A stretch of 46,780 nt of DNA from an uncultured Candidatus Peregrinibacteria bacterium (GTDB lineage Bacteria > Patescibacteriota > Gracilibacteria > Peribacterales > Peribacteraceae), in NCBI GenBank assembly GCA_903822115.1, contig CAIJNU010000040.1, positions 1 to 46,780 of the forward strand, given 5' to 3'. Shown piece by piece: positions 17,038 through 25,130 of the stretch. The notes beneath the pieces are model-generated. The model searched no databases. It had not been told where the DNA came from and was given only the letters and a program-made list of their open reading frames with translations. Each line of letters begins with the position of its first letter. Position 1 is the first letter of the stretch. A program made the position numbers and the translations under genes.

Positions 17038-17604
17038 ATGTATACGATCACTGATCTCAAACCCGGCCGCGCCGTCACTCTCGACGGACAACCTTACCTC
17101 GTCGTTTCCTCGCAGTTCGGACGCAAGAGCCAGAGCAAGGCGAACATGCAGTGTAAACTGAAGAATCTCAAAACGGGCGCGGTCGTCGCGCGCAACTTCC
17201 AGGGGAGCGAGAAGATCGAAGAGGCGGACGTCGGCTTTCGCCGCGTGCAATTCCTCTATGGTGGAGGCACACAGGGATACACGTTTATGGATTTGGAGAA
17301 CTACGATCAATTCGAACTCTCCGCGGATGTGCTCGAGGATATCCAGCAGTATCTGAGCGAGGGGCTCGAGGTGGATGCGCTCCTCTTCGATGGCAATCCG
17401 ATCGGGATCAAGCTACCCTCGACGGTCGTGCTCACGGTCAAAGAGACCATCCCGGGCGTGCGCGGCGACACCGCGACGGGGGGAGGGAAGCCTGCCACAA
17501 TGGAGACGGGCCTCGCCGTCACCGTTCCGCTCTTCATCAACGAAGGAGAGAAAATCCGGGTGAATACGGAGACGGGGGCGTATATGGAGCGCGCGAACGA
17601 CTGA
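17038..17604 (+). CDS. efp: Elongation factor P
   Basis: EF-P binds between the P and E sites and rescues ribosomes stalled on polyproline. The 188-residue protein has all three OB-like domains: KLKNLKTGAVV and the QFLY-DLENYDQ region in I/II, then VVLTVKETIPGVRGDTATGG and the C-terminal GEKIRVNTETGAYMERA signature. The oddity is the domain I loop. Where E. coli has PGKGQA with modified Lys34, this protein has KSQSKA, so by ungapped alignment the tip residue is Gln. A lysine lies two residues later. Known modifications (beta-lysylation, rhamnosylation, aminopentanol) would not fit this tip unchanged. The promoter at 17001-17029 is leaderless in layout. Confidence 0.95.
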   Translation: MYTITDLKPGRAVTLDGQPYLVVSSQFGRKSQSKANMQCKLKNLKTGAVVARNFQGSEKIEEADVGFRRVQFLYGGGTQGYTFMDLENYDQFELSADVLEDIQQYLSEGLEVDALLFDGNPIGIKLPSTVVLTVKETIPGVRGDTATGGGKPATMETGLAVTVPLFINEGEKIRVNTETGAYMERAND

Positions 17605-17608
17605 CGCC

Positions 17609-19033
17609 TCAGGAAATCTTCTTCATCAGGATCTCATTTACGATAGCAGGATTTGCCTGGCCCTTCGTCTCTTTCATCACCCATCCGACGATGGCGCCGA
17701 GTGCTGCGGTCTTGCCGGCTCTGTAGGATTCGATCGCTTTGGGATTTGCGGCGATGGCTTTTTCGACGAGAGCCTCGAGCGCGCCGGTGTCCGAAATTTG
17801 CTTCATCCCCTCCGCTTCGATGATCTCCGTCGCGGACTTCCCGGTTTTCACCATTTTCCCGAGCACGTCTTTGGCGGCGTTCGCGGAGATCGTTCCCTTA
17901 TCTACGGCGGACATCAGCTCGAGCAGGTGCGCCGTCGACGGCGCATCCGCGATGTCCTTTCCCTCCGACTTAAGGAACCCCTGAAGCTGTGTGAGGACAA
18001 GGCTCGCGGCGCGCTTGGCGTCTCCCATCTTCGCCAGAGCGTCGAAGCGGTCGCGCAGCGGAGATTGTTCCACGAGCATGAGCGCTTCCGCCTGCGATAG
18101 CCCCAGTGCGATGTACTTCTCCTTCAGCTTGGACGGGAGCTCGGGCAGAGATGAGCGGATCTTCTCAATCATTTCTTTCGAAAAGGAGAGCGGGGGGATA
18201 TCCGGTTCGGGAAAATAGCGGTAGTCATCGGCGGTCTCCTTGTCCCGAAGCATTCGCGTGCGGCCATCGTCGTCCATCCACCCGACGGTAATGTTTCCTT
18301 TGAGCGGTCCGCCCGATTCCGTCCACAGGTCGCGCAGTCGATTCTCCTCGTACGTGAGCGCGCGCTCGAGTGCGCGGAAGGAATTGAGGTTCTTGATTTC
18401 GCTCCTCGGATTGAGCGTCTTGGATCCTTTTTCTCTGAGCGAAATCGACGCGTCGAATCGCATCATGCCCTTGAACATGTCCGCATCACTCGCGCCGACA
18501 GCGATGAGGATGCGCCGCAGCTCCTCCGCGAACGCGACGGCCTCATCCGCGCTTCGCAGGTCCGGCTCCGTGACGATCTCCACGAGCGGCGTTCCGGCGC
18601 GGTTGTAGTCGCAGAGCGTGACGGCTCCGGCGTGCGAGAGCTTGCCGGCGTCGTTCTCCATGTGGAGGCGCGTGATGTCGCATGTCTTCTCCTTCCCTTC
18701 CATTTGGTACGTCACGGATCCCTTCGATGCGAGCGGGAAATCGTACTGGGAAATCTGGAATCCTGCCGGAAGGTCGGGATAGAAGTAGTGTTTGCGGTCG
18801 AAGTGGCTCTGGGGATTGATTTGGCATCCGATAGCGAGCGAGGCGGAGATCGCCTTCGAGATCGCTTCGGCGTTGGGGACGGGGAGCGTGCCGGGGTGTC
18901 CCATGCAGATCGGACACACGGTCGTATTCGCCTCCTTCTCGAACGCATCGTTGTCGCATCCGCAGAACATCTTCGTCTTCGTATTCATCTGCGCATGTAC
19001 TTCAAGCCCAATGATTGCCTCTAATTCCGGCAT
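17609..19033 (-). CDS. gatB: Asp/Glu-tRNA(Asn/Gln) amidotransferase subunit B
   Basis: GatB is the kinase subunit of GatCAB, which amidates misacylated Glu-tRNA(Gln) and Asp-tRNA(Asn). The 474-residue product begins IIGLEVHAQMNTKTKMFC and has the zinc cysteines (FCGC and CPICMGHPGTLPV). It also has the catalytic-region motifs HFDRKHYFYPDLPAG, RLHMENDAGK and DYNRAGTPLVEIVTEPD, followed by a C-terminal YqeY-like helical tail domain. ATG 19033 is the start. A TACTCT -10 box (19040-19045) ends 6 nt before it, and an upstream in-frame codon at 19069 would put that promoter inside the gene. No gatA or gatC lies nearby. It converges with efp, 4 nt apart. Confidence 0.95.
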   Translation of the reverse strand: MPELEAIIGLEVHAQMNTKTKMFCGCDNDAFEKEANTTVCPICMGHPGTLPVPNAEAISKAISASLAIGCQINPQSHFDRKHYFYPDLPAGFQISQYDFPLASKGSVTYQMEGKEKTCDITRLHMENDAGKLSHAGAVTLCDYNRAGTPLVEIVTEPDLRSADEAVAFAEELRRILIAVGASDADMFKGMMRFDASISLREKGSKTLNPRSEIKNLNSFRALERALTYEENRLRDLWTESGGPLKGNITVGWMDDDGRTRMLRDKETADDYRYFPEPDIPPLSFSKEMIEKIRSSLPELPSKLKEKYIALGLSQAEALMLVEQSPLRDRFDALAKMGDAKRAASLVLTQLQGFLKSEGKDIADAPSTAHLLELMSAVDKGTISANAAKDVLGKMVKTGKSATEIIEAEGMKQISDTGALEALVEKAIAANPKAIESYRAGKTAALGAIVGWVMKETKGQANPAIVNEILMKKIS

Positions 19034-19072
19034 GGGGAGAGAGTAGCGTGCGGCGGGAGAGGGATGCAAACG

Positions 19073-19558
19073 TCAAATCGTCACGGTGTCCTTCCTTCTC
19101 ACATTGCGCGGGATGCTCTCGGCGTAGTCCACGATCAGCTTGCCGTCGAGGTGGTCGAGCTCGTGCTGCACGACGCGCGCGTTGAAATCCAGGAGGCGCT
19201 TCTCTTTCTTTTTCCCCTTTGCATCGCTGTAGGAGACGACGATCTCCGTGGCTCGCGGCACGGGTGTCCAAGATTCGGGCAGACTCAAGCATCCTTCCTC
19301 GCAGATCTCCGTCTCTTTGCCCCTCGAGAGGATTTCGGGATTGATGAGCGGCGTCACCTTGCCGTCGATCGTGGCGATGCAGACGCGGAATCCCACGCCG
19401 ATCTGCGGTGCGGCGAGTCCCACTCCCTTCGCATGCTCCATCGTCTCGCGCATGTCCCGAAGCAGTCTCTGTAAATCTTTGGTGAAGCGCTCGAGGGGCT
19501 TTGCGGGTGTGCGTAGGATCGGATTGTCGTCGCCGGTCAGGATGGGCAGAACCGCCAT
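19073..19558 (-). CDS. def: Peptide deformylase
   Basis: This enzyme removes the N-formyl group from nascent proteins with a metal centre. The 161-residue product contains all three signature motifs: GVGLAAPQIG (motif 1), EGCLSLPE (motif 2, metal-binding Cys) and QHELDHLDG (motif 3, HExxH). ATG 19558 is preceded at 8 nt by a TACAAT -10 box (19567-19572). It is 39 nt upstream of gatB, which has its own apparent -10 box in the gap. Confidence 0.95.
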   Translation of the reverse strand: MAVLPILTGDDNPILRTPAKPLERFTKDLQRLLRDMRETMEHAKGVGLAAPQIGVGFRVCIATIDGKVTPLINPEILSRGKETEICEEGCLSLPESWTPVPRATEIVVSYSDAKGKKKEKRLLDFNARVVQHELDHLDGKLIVDYAESIPRNVRRKDTVTI

Positions 19559-19639
19559 TGGAGGCTATTGTACTGTTTTTTCATCCCCAGTCACGATTGT
19601 ATATAGAAAGAAATGCATTATTCTCAGCAGAAATCTCTT

Positions 19640-19670
19640 GTCCTTCTTTCTCAAGGCGAGAAAGAAGGAC
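19640..19670. repeat. 13-bp perfect inverted repeat (CTTTCTTTC family)
   Basis: GTCCTTCTTTCTC (19640-19652) pairs perfectly with 19658-19670 around a 5-nt loop. A closely similar polypyrimidine/polypurine hairpin lies at 40501-40533. There is no T-run after it on either strand, so it is not a standard terminator. It sits in the 272-nt gap (19559-19830) between def and the exonuclease gene, which otherwise holds only the def promoter. Confidence 0.75.
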
Positions 19671-19830
19671 GAAGAAAGCGCTCCGCGCACCAATGCTAAC
19701 GTCATTCCATCCAGAATGAAGGATATTCCATTTCTCGATGAATACCATTCGGTGCTATTCCACCCCGTGGTGCGCGGCTCCGACCGGTGGGGGTATGTGT
19801 CGTATTCTTGATACAAAAGAAAATGTCACA

Positions 19831-20412
19831 TCACGCGACGAGTTGCCTAATAGACGCGAGCTTTCGCAATTTCTCGATCGAGTCGATCTTTCCTTCCTGC
19901 AGCATCTTCCGGAGCGCTTGAGCCGCGAGCACGGCGTCCGAAAGCGCGCGGTGGCGCAGGTTCGCAGCGGGAAGGTTGAACTTGCGCGAGAGGACGTCGA
20001 GATTGTGGCGGAATTCCCGCGGGTAGAGACCCTGGCTGAGTCGCATCGTGCAGAGCACCTCCGGCAGATCCACGTATCCCCAACAGTACTCTTTCTCCGT
20101 CTCGAGGAATCCCAGATCGAAGGCGGCGTTGTGCGCGATGAGGACCGTACCCTTGGCGAATTCCAGGAACTGGGGGAGGACGGCCTCGATCGTCGGCGCG
20201 CCTCGCACGTCTTCGTCGCTGATATGATTGATCCGCTTCGCCTCGGGTGGAATGTCGCGGTTGGGATTCACGAACATGGCGAAATTCGTCTCTTCAAGAA
20301 TCATGCCGTTCTCCACTCGCACGCCGGCGATCTCGATGATGCGATGCCCCCTCTTGGGATCGAGGCCCGTCGTCTCCAAATCAAAAACGGTCAGGGGGGG
20401 AATCGGCGTCAT
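19831..20412 (-). CDS. DnaQ-like 3'-5' exonuclease
   Basis: This is a DEDDh exonuclease of the DNA polymerase III epsilon type, acting either as a proofreader or in repair or RNA trimming. The 193-residue product has all three Exo motifs: FDLETTG (residues about 9-15), HNAAFDLGFLE and HRALSDA with the final His and Asp. The other ends of the family, a PHP contact or a UvrC-like fusion, are absent. ATG 20412 is chosen because the TATAGT box (revcomp of 20422-20427) lies 9 nt upstream. The frame runs on to 20490, but that extension is not conserved-looking. It is divergent from nth. Confidence 0.85.
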   Translation of the reverse strand: MTPIPPLTVFDLETTGLDPKRGHRIIEIAGVRVENGMILEETNFAMFVNPNRDIPPEAKRINHISDEDVRGAPTIEAVLPQFLEFAKGTVLIAHNAAFDLGFLETEKEYCWGYVDLPEVLCTMRLSQGLYPREFRHNLDVLSRKFNLPAANLRHRALSDAVLAAQALRKMLQEGKIDSIEKLRKLASIRQLVA

Positions 20413-20510
20413 GGGGAGGTCACTATAGCGGAGGAACGATCCTCGGCGAGCGAGTTTACTTGTCATCTTGGGATGCTGACGGGATGGCATTCCCGGTTCA
20501 TACTCTGCTT

Positions 20511-21182
20511 ATGCCCATGCGAAGAAGCGTCCCCGTAGCAACGGTCTTGCGGAAGCTCGAGGAGCTCTACGATCCTCCACGCTCCTTTCTGACATTCCGC
20601 ACGCCGCTCCAATTGCTCGTTGCCACACTCCTTTCCGCGCGTTGCACCGACGTGCAGGTCAATCGCGTAACGCCTGCCCTCTTCGCCAAGTATCGCTTCG
20701 CAAAATCATTCGCGGCGGCTTCGCAGCGTGATCTCGAACGCATGATTCATTCCTGCGGTACGTTTCGCGTGAAGGCGAAGAACATTCGCTTACTCTGCAA
20801 AATTCTCGTGGAGAAATTCGACGGTGACGTCCCGCAGACGATGGAGGAATTGACGGCGCTGCCGGGCGTCGGCCGCAAGACGGCCGCTATCGTCCTGTAC
20901 GGCGTTTTTGGAAAGAACGACGGCATTGCGGTGGACACGCACGTGCAGCGGCTTGCCTTGCGACTGGGCCTGACCACGAAGCGAACGGCGGACAAGATTG
21001 CGCTCGATCTGCAGCGGCAGGTGCCCCGAGCGAAATGGGGGAGGATCAATGCGTTGATGATCAGCCACGGTCGCGTTGTGTGCACATCGAGGAATCGCAA
21101 ATGTGATCAGTGCATATTTGATCGCCATTGCCCTTCCTCTCTCCTTCGGGGATACCGAGATCTCTCCGAGAAATGCCACTGA
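20511..21182 (+). CDS. nth: Endonuclease III
   Basis: This DNA glycosylase/AP lyase removes oxidised pyrimidines in base excision repair. The 223-residue product shows the helix-hairpin-helix LPGVGRKTAAIVL with the catalytic Lys (RKT), the catalytic Asp in VDTHVQRLALRLGL, and the [4Fe-4S] pattern C-x6-C-x2-C-x5-C near the C-terminus. CATACT (20499-20504) ends 6 nt before ATG 20511, so that ATG is preferred to those at 20460 and 20517. The last 76 nt overlap the 3' end of amt on the opposite strand. Confidence 0.94.
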   Translation: MPMRRSVPVATVLRKLEELYDPPRSFLTFRTPLQLLVATLLSARCTDVQVNRVTPALFAKYRFAKSFAAASQRDLERMIHSCGTFRVKAKNIRLLCKILVEKFDGDVPQTMEELTALPGVGRKTAAIVLYGVFGKNDGIAVDTHVQRLALRLGLTTKRTADKIALDLQRQVPRAKWGRINALMISHGRVVCTSRNRKCDQCIFDRHCPSSLLRGYRDLSEKCH

Positions 21183-22540
21183 TCTCTTCCGCTTCGTACG
21201 AGGATCGGATTGAGGACGAGGGTGGCCGGAACGGGAATCGATACGGTGGTGCCGACCGAAGAGGGATGCGCATCTTGTGGGTAGGCGAGGTTTCCGTGCT
21301 CTCCGATATCCACGCCTTGAACTTCCGATGCCTCACTCACGCGCAAGCCCACGAGCGCTTTCACGATCAGCCAGCAGATCGAGGAACCGACGACCGTGAA
21401 GGCGCCAACGGCGGCGACACCGATCATTTGGCTCCAGAGCAATCCCGTGCCCCCTCCATAGAGGAGGCCGTTGAGCGTTCCCACGGATCCTGCCTTCGTT
21501 GCGAAGATGCCGACGGCGAGCGTTCCCCAGATGCCGTTCACCAAGTGAACGGAGAGCGCGCCGACGGGATCGTCGACGCGGAGACGCTCGATGAGCGGGC
21601 CGGAGAAGTAGCAGAGTGCACCGGCGATGACACCGATGAGCAGAGCGCCGGTCGGCGAGACGGCGTTGCAACCGGCCGTGATGGCGACGAGGCCGGCGAG
21701 CGTGCCGTTGAGGATCGCTCCGATGTCCGTTTTCTTCGTGCGGAGAAGGGAGATGATGAGCGCCGACGCCAACCCCGCCGATCCCGCGATCATGGTCGTC
21801 ATCGTGATGTGCGCGATGGCCCCGCCATCCGCTGCTAGGGTGCTTCCGGGATTGAAGCCGAACCAGCCGAGCCACAGGATGAGCGTGCCGAGGGTTGCGA
21901 GCGACATGTTGTGGCCGGTGATCGTGACGGGCTTCCCCTGCTCATCGTACTTTCCCTTTCTCGCTCCGAGCAGGATCGCGCCCGTGAGCGCCGCCCATCC
22001 GCCGACGCTGTGGACGACCGTCGATCCCGCGAAATCCTGGAAGGGGATGGCGAGAGTCGAGAGGAAGCCCCCTCCCCATGCCCAGTGCCCTGTCACGGGG
22101 TAGAGGAAGAGAACCATGAGGATCGAGAAGAGCATGTAGGCGGAGAATTTCATGCGCTCGACGACGATGCCGGAGACGATCGTGATGGCGGTGTCGGCGA
22201 AGACGAGTTCGAAGAAGAACTTCGCCGCAAGCGGGACGCTCGCCCACTCTAGGGACTTGAAGAATGGAGACGCCCCGACGAACGTCGGGAACAGTCCGTT
22301 CAATCCGACGAATGGCGTTCCATTGCCGAACATCAGCCCGAATCCCGCCGCCCAGAAGGCGAGTGTCGAAACCGCGACCACCGCGTAGTTCATCGCGAGC
22401 ACATTCACGGCGTTCTTCGCGCGGCTGAAGCCGGTTTCGAGGAGAGCGAAGCCCGCGCACATGAAGAACACGAGGCAACCGGTGAAGAGCACCCAGACGG
22501 TGTCGAGGTTCGATTTCAGGAGATCGAGCGTGAGCGGCAT
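21107..22540 (-). CDS. amt: Ammonium transporter
   Basis: This is an Amt/Rh-family channel that moves ammonium across the cytoplasmic membrane. The 477-residue protein has eleven hydrophobic segments and the family motifs GFALLETGFSRAKNA, FADTAITIVSG, HWAWGGGFL, DFAGSTVVHSVGG and WFGFNPGS. The cytoplasmic tail LRVSEASEVQGVDIGEHG is the usual contact region. It continues about 50 residues beyond the normal end, into sequence that overlaps nth antisense, so the real C-terminus is unusual. It lies 27 nt downstream of glnA and is probably cotranscribed. No PII (glnK) gene is present in the window. Confidence 0.93.
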   Translation of the reverse strand: MPLTLDLLKSNLDTVWVLFTGCLVFFMCAGFALLETGFSRAKNAVNVLAMNYAVVAVSTLAFWAAGFGLMFGNGTPFVGLNGLFPTFVGASPFFKSLEWASVPLAAKFFFELVFADTAITIVSGIVVERMKFSAYMLFSILMVLFLYPVTGHWAWGGGFLSTLAIPFQDFAGSTVVHSVGGWAALTGAILLGARKGKYDEQGKPVTITGHNMSLATLGTLILWLGWFGFNPGSTLAADGGAIAHITMTTMIAGSAGLASALIISLLRTKKTDIGAILNGTLAGLVAITAGCNAVSPTGALLIGVIAGALCYFSGPLIERLRVDDPVGALSVHLVNGIWGTLAVGIFATKAGSVGTLNGLLYGGGTGLLWSQMIGVAAVGAFTVVGSSICWLIVKALVGLRVSEASEVQGVDIGEHGNLAYPQDAHPSSVGTTVSIPVPATLVLNPILVRSGRDQWHFSERSRYPRRREEGQWRSNMH

Positions 22541-22567
22541 GAGGAGGAGTGGAAAAAGTAAAGTGGA

Positions 22568-24061
22568 TTACAGATCGAAGTATCGGAAGAATTCCGACGG
22601 TGTGGGACGCATGGATTCTTCCGCGACCTCCGCGCGCTTCCTCTCGATGTAGGAGGCGATAAATTCCTCGGAGAAGACGCCGCTCGTCGTGAGGAATCCG
22701 TGATCCTTCTCGAGCGCATCCAGTGCTTCGCCCAGAGATCCGGGAGCGTGGGCGATCGTCGCGAGTTCGGCGGCAGTCATGTGGTACAGGTTTCCGTCCG
22801 TGTGCTTCCCCGGCGAGATGCCCTTCTCAATGCCGTCCATGCCGGCCAAGAGGAGCGCCGCGAAGGCGAGGTACGGATTGCAGACGGGGTCGGGCATGCG
22901 GAATTCGACGCGTTTCGCCTTCGGATTTTGTGAGTACATCGGGATGCGGATTGCCGCCGAGCGGTTGCGCGCCGAGTAGATAAGATTCACCGGCGCCTCG
23001 AATCCCGGTACGAGGCGTTTGTAGCTGTTCGTCGTCGGGTTGCAGATCGCAGCGAGCGCCGGAGCATGCTTGAGGAGCCCCCCGACGTAGTGCAGAGCCA
23101 TGTCGCTCAATCCGGCGTAGCCATTTCCGGCGAAGAGCGGCTTGCCTCCTTTCCAGAGGCTCTGGTGGACGTGCATCCCCGATCCGTTGTCTCCCCAGAG
23201 CGGCTTGGGCATGAACGTCGCCGTCTTCCCGTGCCTGCGCGCGACATTGCGGACGATGTACTTGTAGCGAATGAGCTTGTCCGCCATGGTCAGCATCTCG
23301 TCACGTTCCATGTCGATCTCCGCCTGTCCCGCCGTTGCCACTTCGTGGTGGTGCGTCTCGATCTTGATGCCTGCTCGCTCCATCTCGCGCACCATGTCCG
23401 CGCGAATATCCTGCTGTGTGTCCATCGGTGACGCGGGGAAGTACCCCTCCTTGTGGCGGATCTTGTAACCGAGGTTGTGCTCCGTTCCCGAGTTCCAGAT
23501 TCCTTCCTCGGAATCGACGACGTAGGAGGCATGGTTGCTTCCGTGCTTGTAGCTCACCGAGTCGAAGATGAAGAACTCCGCCTCCGGTCCGAAGTATGCC
23601 GTGTCCGCGACTCCGCTCTTCTCCAGATATGTGACGGCACGCTTGGCGATCGTGCGAGGAGAGTGGTCGTAGAGATTGCCCGAGACGGGGTCGGTGACGT
23701 CGCAGAGCAGGGCGACGGTCGGTTCGGAGGCGAATCCGTCGAGGATGGCGGTCTTCGGTTCCGGACGCAGCAGCATGTCGGATTCCTGGATTTCCTTGAA
23801 GCCGCGGATGCTGCTCCCGTCGAAGCCCGCTCCACCCGTCAGCACATCCGCAAGTTCGTGGACGGGCTTACTGGTGTGCTGGAGCGTTCCCGGAACATCC
23901 ACGAATGTGAAATCCACCATGGTCGCTTGCATCGTTTTCGCGAAGTTCAGGACATCGTTGGCAGAGGAGAGTGCCGGGGTGAACGACAGATCCGGTCCAT
24001 CGAATACTGGTCTGAGCAACTCGGCGCGGAGATCAAGCGGGGCGGAACTCACGGGATTCAT
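22568..24061 (-). CDS. glnA: Glutamine synthetase type I
   Basis: GlnA makes glutamine from glutamate, ammonia and ATP and is the main ammonium-fixing step. The 497-residue product has FDGSSIRGF, the metal-binding FGPEAEFFIFD, HHHEVATAGQAEID, the KPLWGDNGSGMHVH ATP region, NPTTNSYKRLVPGFEAP and EFRMPDP-CNPYLAF. NLYHMTAAE keeps the Tyr at the site adenylylated in GSI-beta enzymes. ATG 24061 is chosen over ATG 24109 because the promoter at 24087-24114 lies between them and homology starts after it. Cotranscribed with amt. The divergent gene upstream is a TrmB-type regulator, a candidate controller. Confidence 0.95.
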   Translation of the reverse strand: MNPVSSAPLDLRAELLRPVFDGPDLSFTPALSSANDVLNFAKTMQATMVDFTFVDVPGTLQHTSKPVHELADVLTGGAGFDGSSIRGFKEIQESDMLLRPEPKTAILDGFASEPTVALLCDVTDPVSGNLYDHSPRTIAKRAVTYLEKSGVADTAYFGPEAEFFIFDSVSYKHGSNHASYVVDSEEGIWNSGTEHNLGYKIRHKEGYFPASPMDTQQDIRADMVREMERAGIKIETHHHEVATAGQAEIDMERDEMLTMADKLIRYKYIVRNVARRHGKTATFMPKPLWGDNGSGMHVHQSLWKGGKPLFAGNGYAGLSDMALHYVGGLLKHAPALAAICNPTTNSYKRLVPGFEAPVNLIYSARNRSAAIRIPMYSQNPKAKRVEFRMPDPVCNPYLAFAALLLAGMDGIEKGISPGKHTDGNLYHMTAAELATIAHAPGSLGEALDALEKDHGFLTTSGVFSEEFIASYIERKRAEVAEESMRPTPSEFFRYFDL

Positions 24062-24086
24062 GAATGGGGGAGGAAAGAATGTGTCG

Positions 24087-24114
24087 TTTGTACTCCGCGA
24101 AATTCGCATTGCAA
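24087..24114 (-). promoter_or_regulatory. glnA promoter
   Basis: Read on the minus strand, TTGCAA (24109-24114) and TACAAA (24087-24092) are 16 nt apart. The -10 box ends 25 nt before ATG 24061, which gives a leader of about 18 nt without a Shine-Dalgarno sequence. It overlaps the alternative start at 24109, which argues against that start. Confidence 0.55.
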
Positions 24115-24241
24115 GAACCGAATCTCAGCACAACGCCTTTGTTCTCCTGTAGGACTATTGAACAGTCTTTGAGGTTTTAATCTTCAGGAAGGCCAGCACG
24201 GCCAAAACAGTGTCGGGTGTTTTTCCCTGAGAAAATTTACT

Positions 24242-24272
24242 GTTGTAAAAAATAATAACAACTTGATATGAT
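24242..24272 (+). promoter_or_regulatory. Promoter and possible operator of the TrmB-type gene
   Basis: TTGTAA (24243-24248) and TATGAT (24267-24272) are 18 nt apart, and ATG 24282 follows after 9 nt. The inverted repeat GTTGT-N11-ACAAC (24242-24246 and 24258-24262) overlaps the -35 box and spacer, where a repressor such as the encoded regulator could bind and shut off its own gene. Confidence 0.55.
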
Positions 24273-24281
24273 GCAATCGCT

Positions 24282-25034
24282 ATGGCGAAAGACCTCTTCT
24301 CCGTTCTCCGAGGCATCGGTCTCGATGACAAGGAATCGCAACTCTATTTGAGCGGCCTCCACCTCGGATCCGCCCCCGCGTCGGAGTATGCGAAAGCCTC
24401 CGGTCTCAATCGCATCACGTCCTACAACACGCTCGAGGGCATGGTGCGAAAGGGGCACTTCACCATGGTGAAGAAGATGCGCGCCAAGTGGTATGCGCCC
24501 GTCGCTCCGGAATATCTGGCACTCGAAGCGCGCAAGCACGTCGATACACTCGAGAAGACTGTTCCCGAACTTCGTTCTCTGCGGAAAGCAAAGGAGCGCA
24601 AGCCGTCCGTTCGTTTCTTCGAAGGATGGGAGGGCGTGCGCCACGTCTACGAAGACACGCTCACGTCCAAGACGGAGATCATCAACTTCGCGAACTCCGC
24701 CGTCGTGCGACGCTTCTGGCCCAACTACGATCTCGAGTACGTTGCGGAGCGTGTGAAGCACGGCATACGGCTCCGCGGGATCGCTCCCGATGACGAGGCG
24801 GGTCGGCGGGTGCATGGCGAAGACCGCGCGTCGCTGCGAGAAATCCGGCTCGTCTCCGGGAAAGATTTCGATTTTCGAAACGAGATTAACGTCTACGAAG
24901 ACAAAGTCGCCATCTGTTCTTTCGGCTCGCCAAAGGACATGTTCGCCGTGATTATCGAGAGCAAAGAGGTGGCGGAAACGCAGCGACAGATTTTCGAGAT
25001 GGCATGGAGATTTGCCGGAAGGAAAGGGACGTAG
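24282..25034 (+). CDS. TrmB-family transcriptional regulator
   Basis: The 250-residue protein has an N-terminal winged helix of the TrmB type. It begins LRGIGLDDKESQLYLSGL and has a recognition region near residues 35-60 (SEYAKASGLNRITSYNTLEGMV). A short coiled segment of about 80-105 follows, then the effector-sensing C-terminal domain related to phospholipase D-like folds (VRFFEGWEGVRHVYEDTL, KTEIINFANS, VAICSF). TrmB proteins usually sense sugars. The ligand here is unknown. Start ATG 24282 follows a TATGAT box by 9 nt. It is divergent from glnA-amt. Its last 20 codons recur, slightly changed, at the end of the chimeric ORF 26378-26965. Confidence 0.85.
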   Translation: MAKDLFSVLRGIGLDDKESQLYLSGLHLGSAPASEYAKASGLNRITSYNTLEGMVRKGHFTMVKKMRAKWYAPVAPEYLALEARKHVDTLEKTVPELRSLRKAKERKPSVRFFEGWEGVRHVYEDTLTSKTEIINFANSAVVRRFWPNYDLEYVAERVKHGIRLRGIAPDDEAGRRVHGEDRASLREIRLVSGKDFDFRNEINVYEDKVAICSFGSPKDMFAVIIESKEVAETQRQIFEMAWRFAGRKGT

Positions 25035-25076
25035 AAATATTGGTCATCGCAAACGAGATAGTCATGTATATGCAGA

Positions 25077-25105
25077 TTGACTTTACAGTAAAAATAGAGT
25101 ACAAT
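25077..25105 (+). promoter_or_regulatory. Promoter of the 25131 gene
   Basis: TTGACT (25077-25082), a 17-nt spacer and TACAAT (25100-25105) form a near-consensus promoter in AT-rich DNA. ATG 25131 follows 25 nt after the -10 box, so a leader of roughly 18 nt is predicted, without a Shine-Dalgarno sequence. Confidence 0.75.
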
Positions 25106-25130
25106 TTCAATAATTTCCCACAAACAACAG

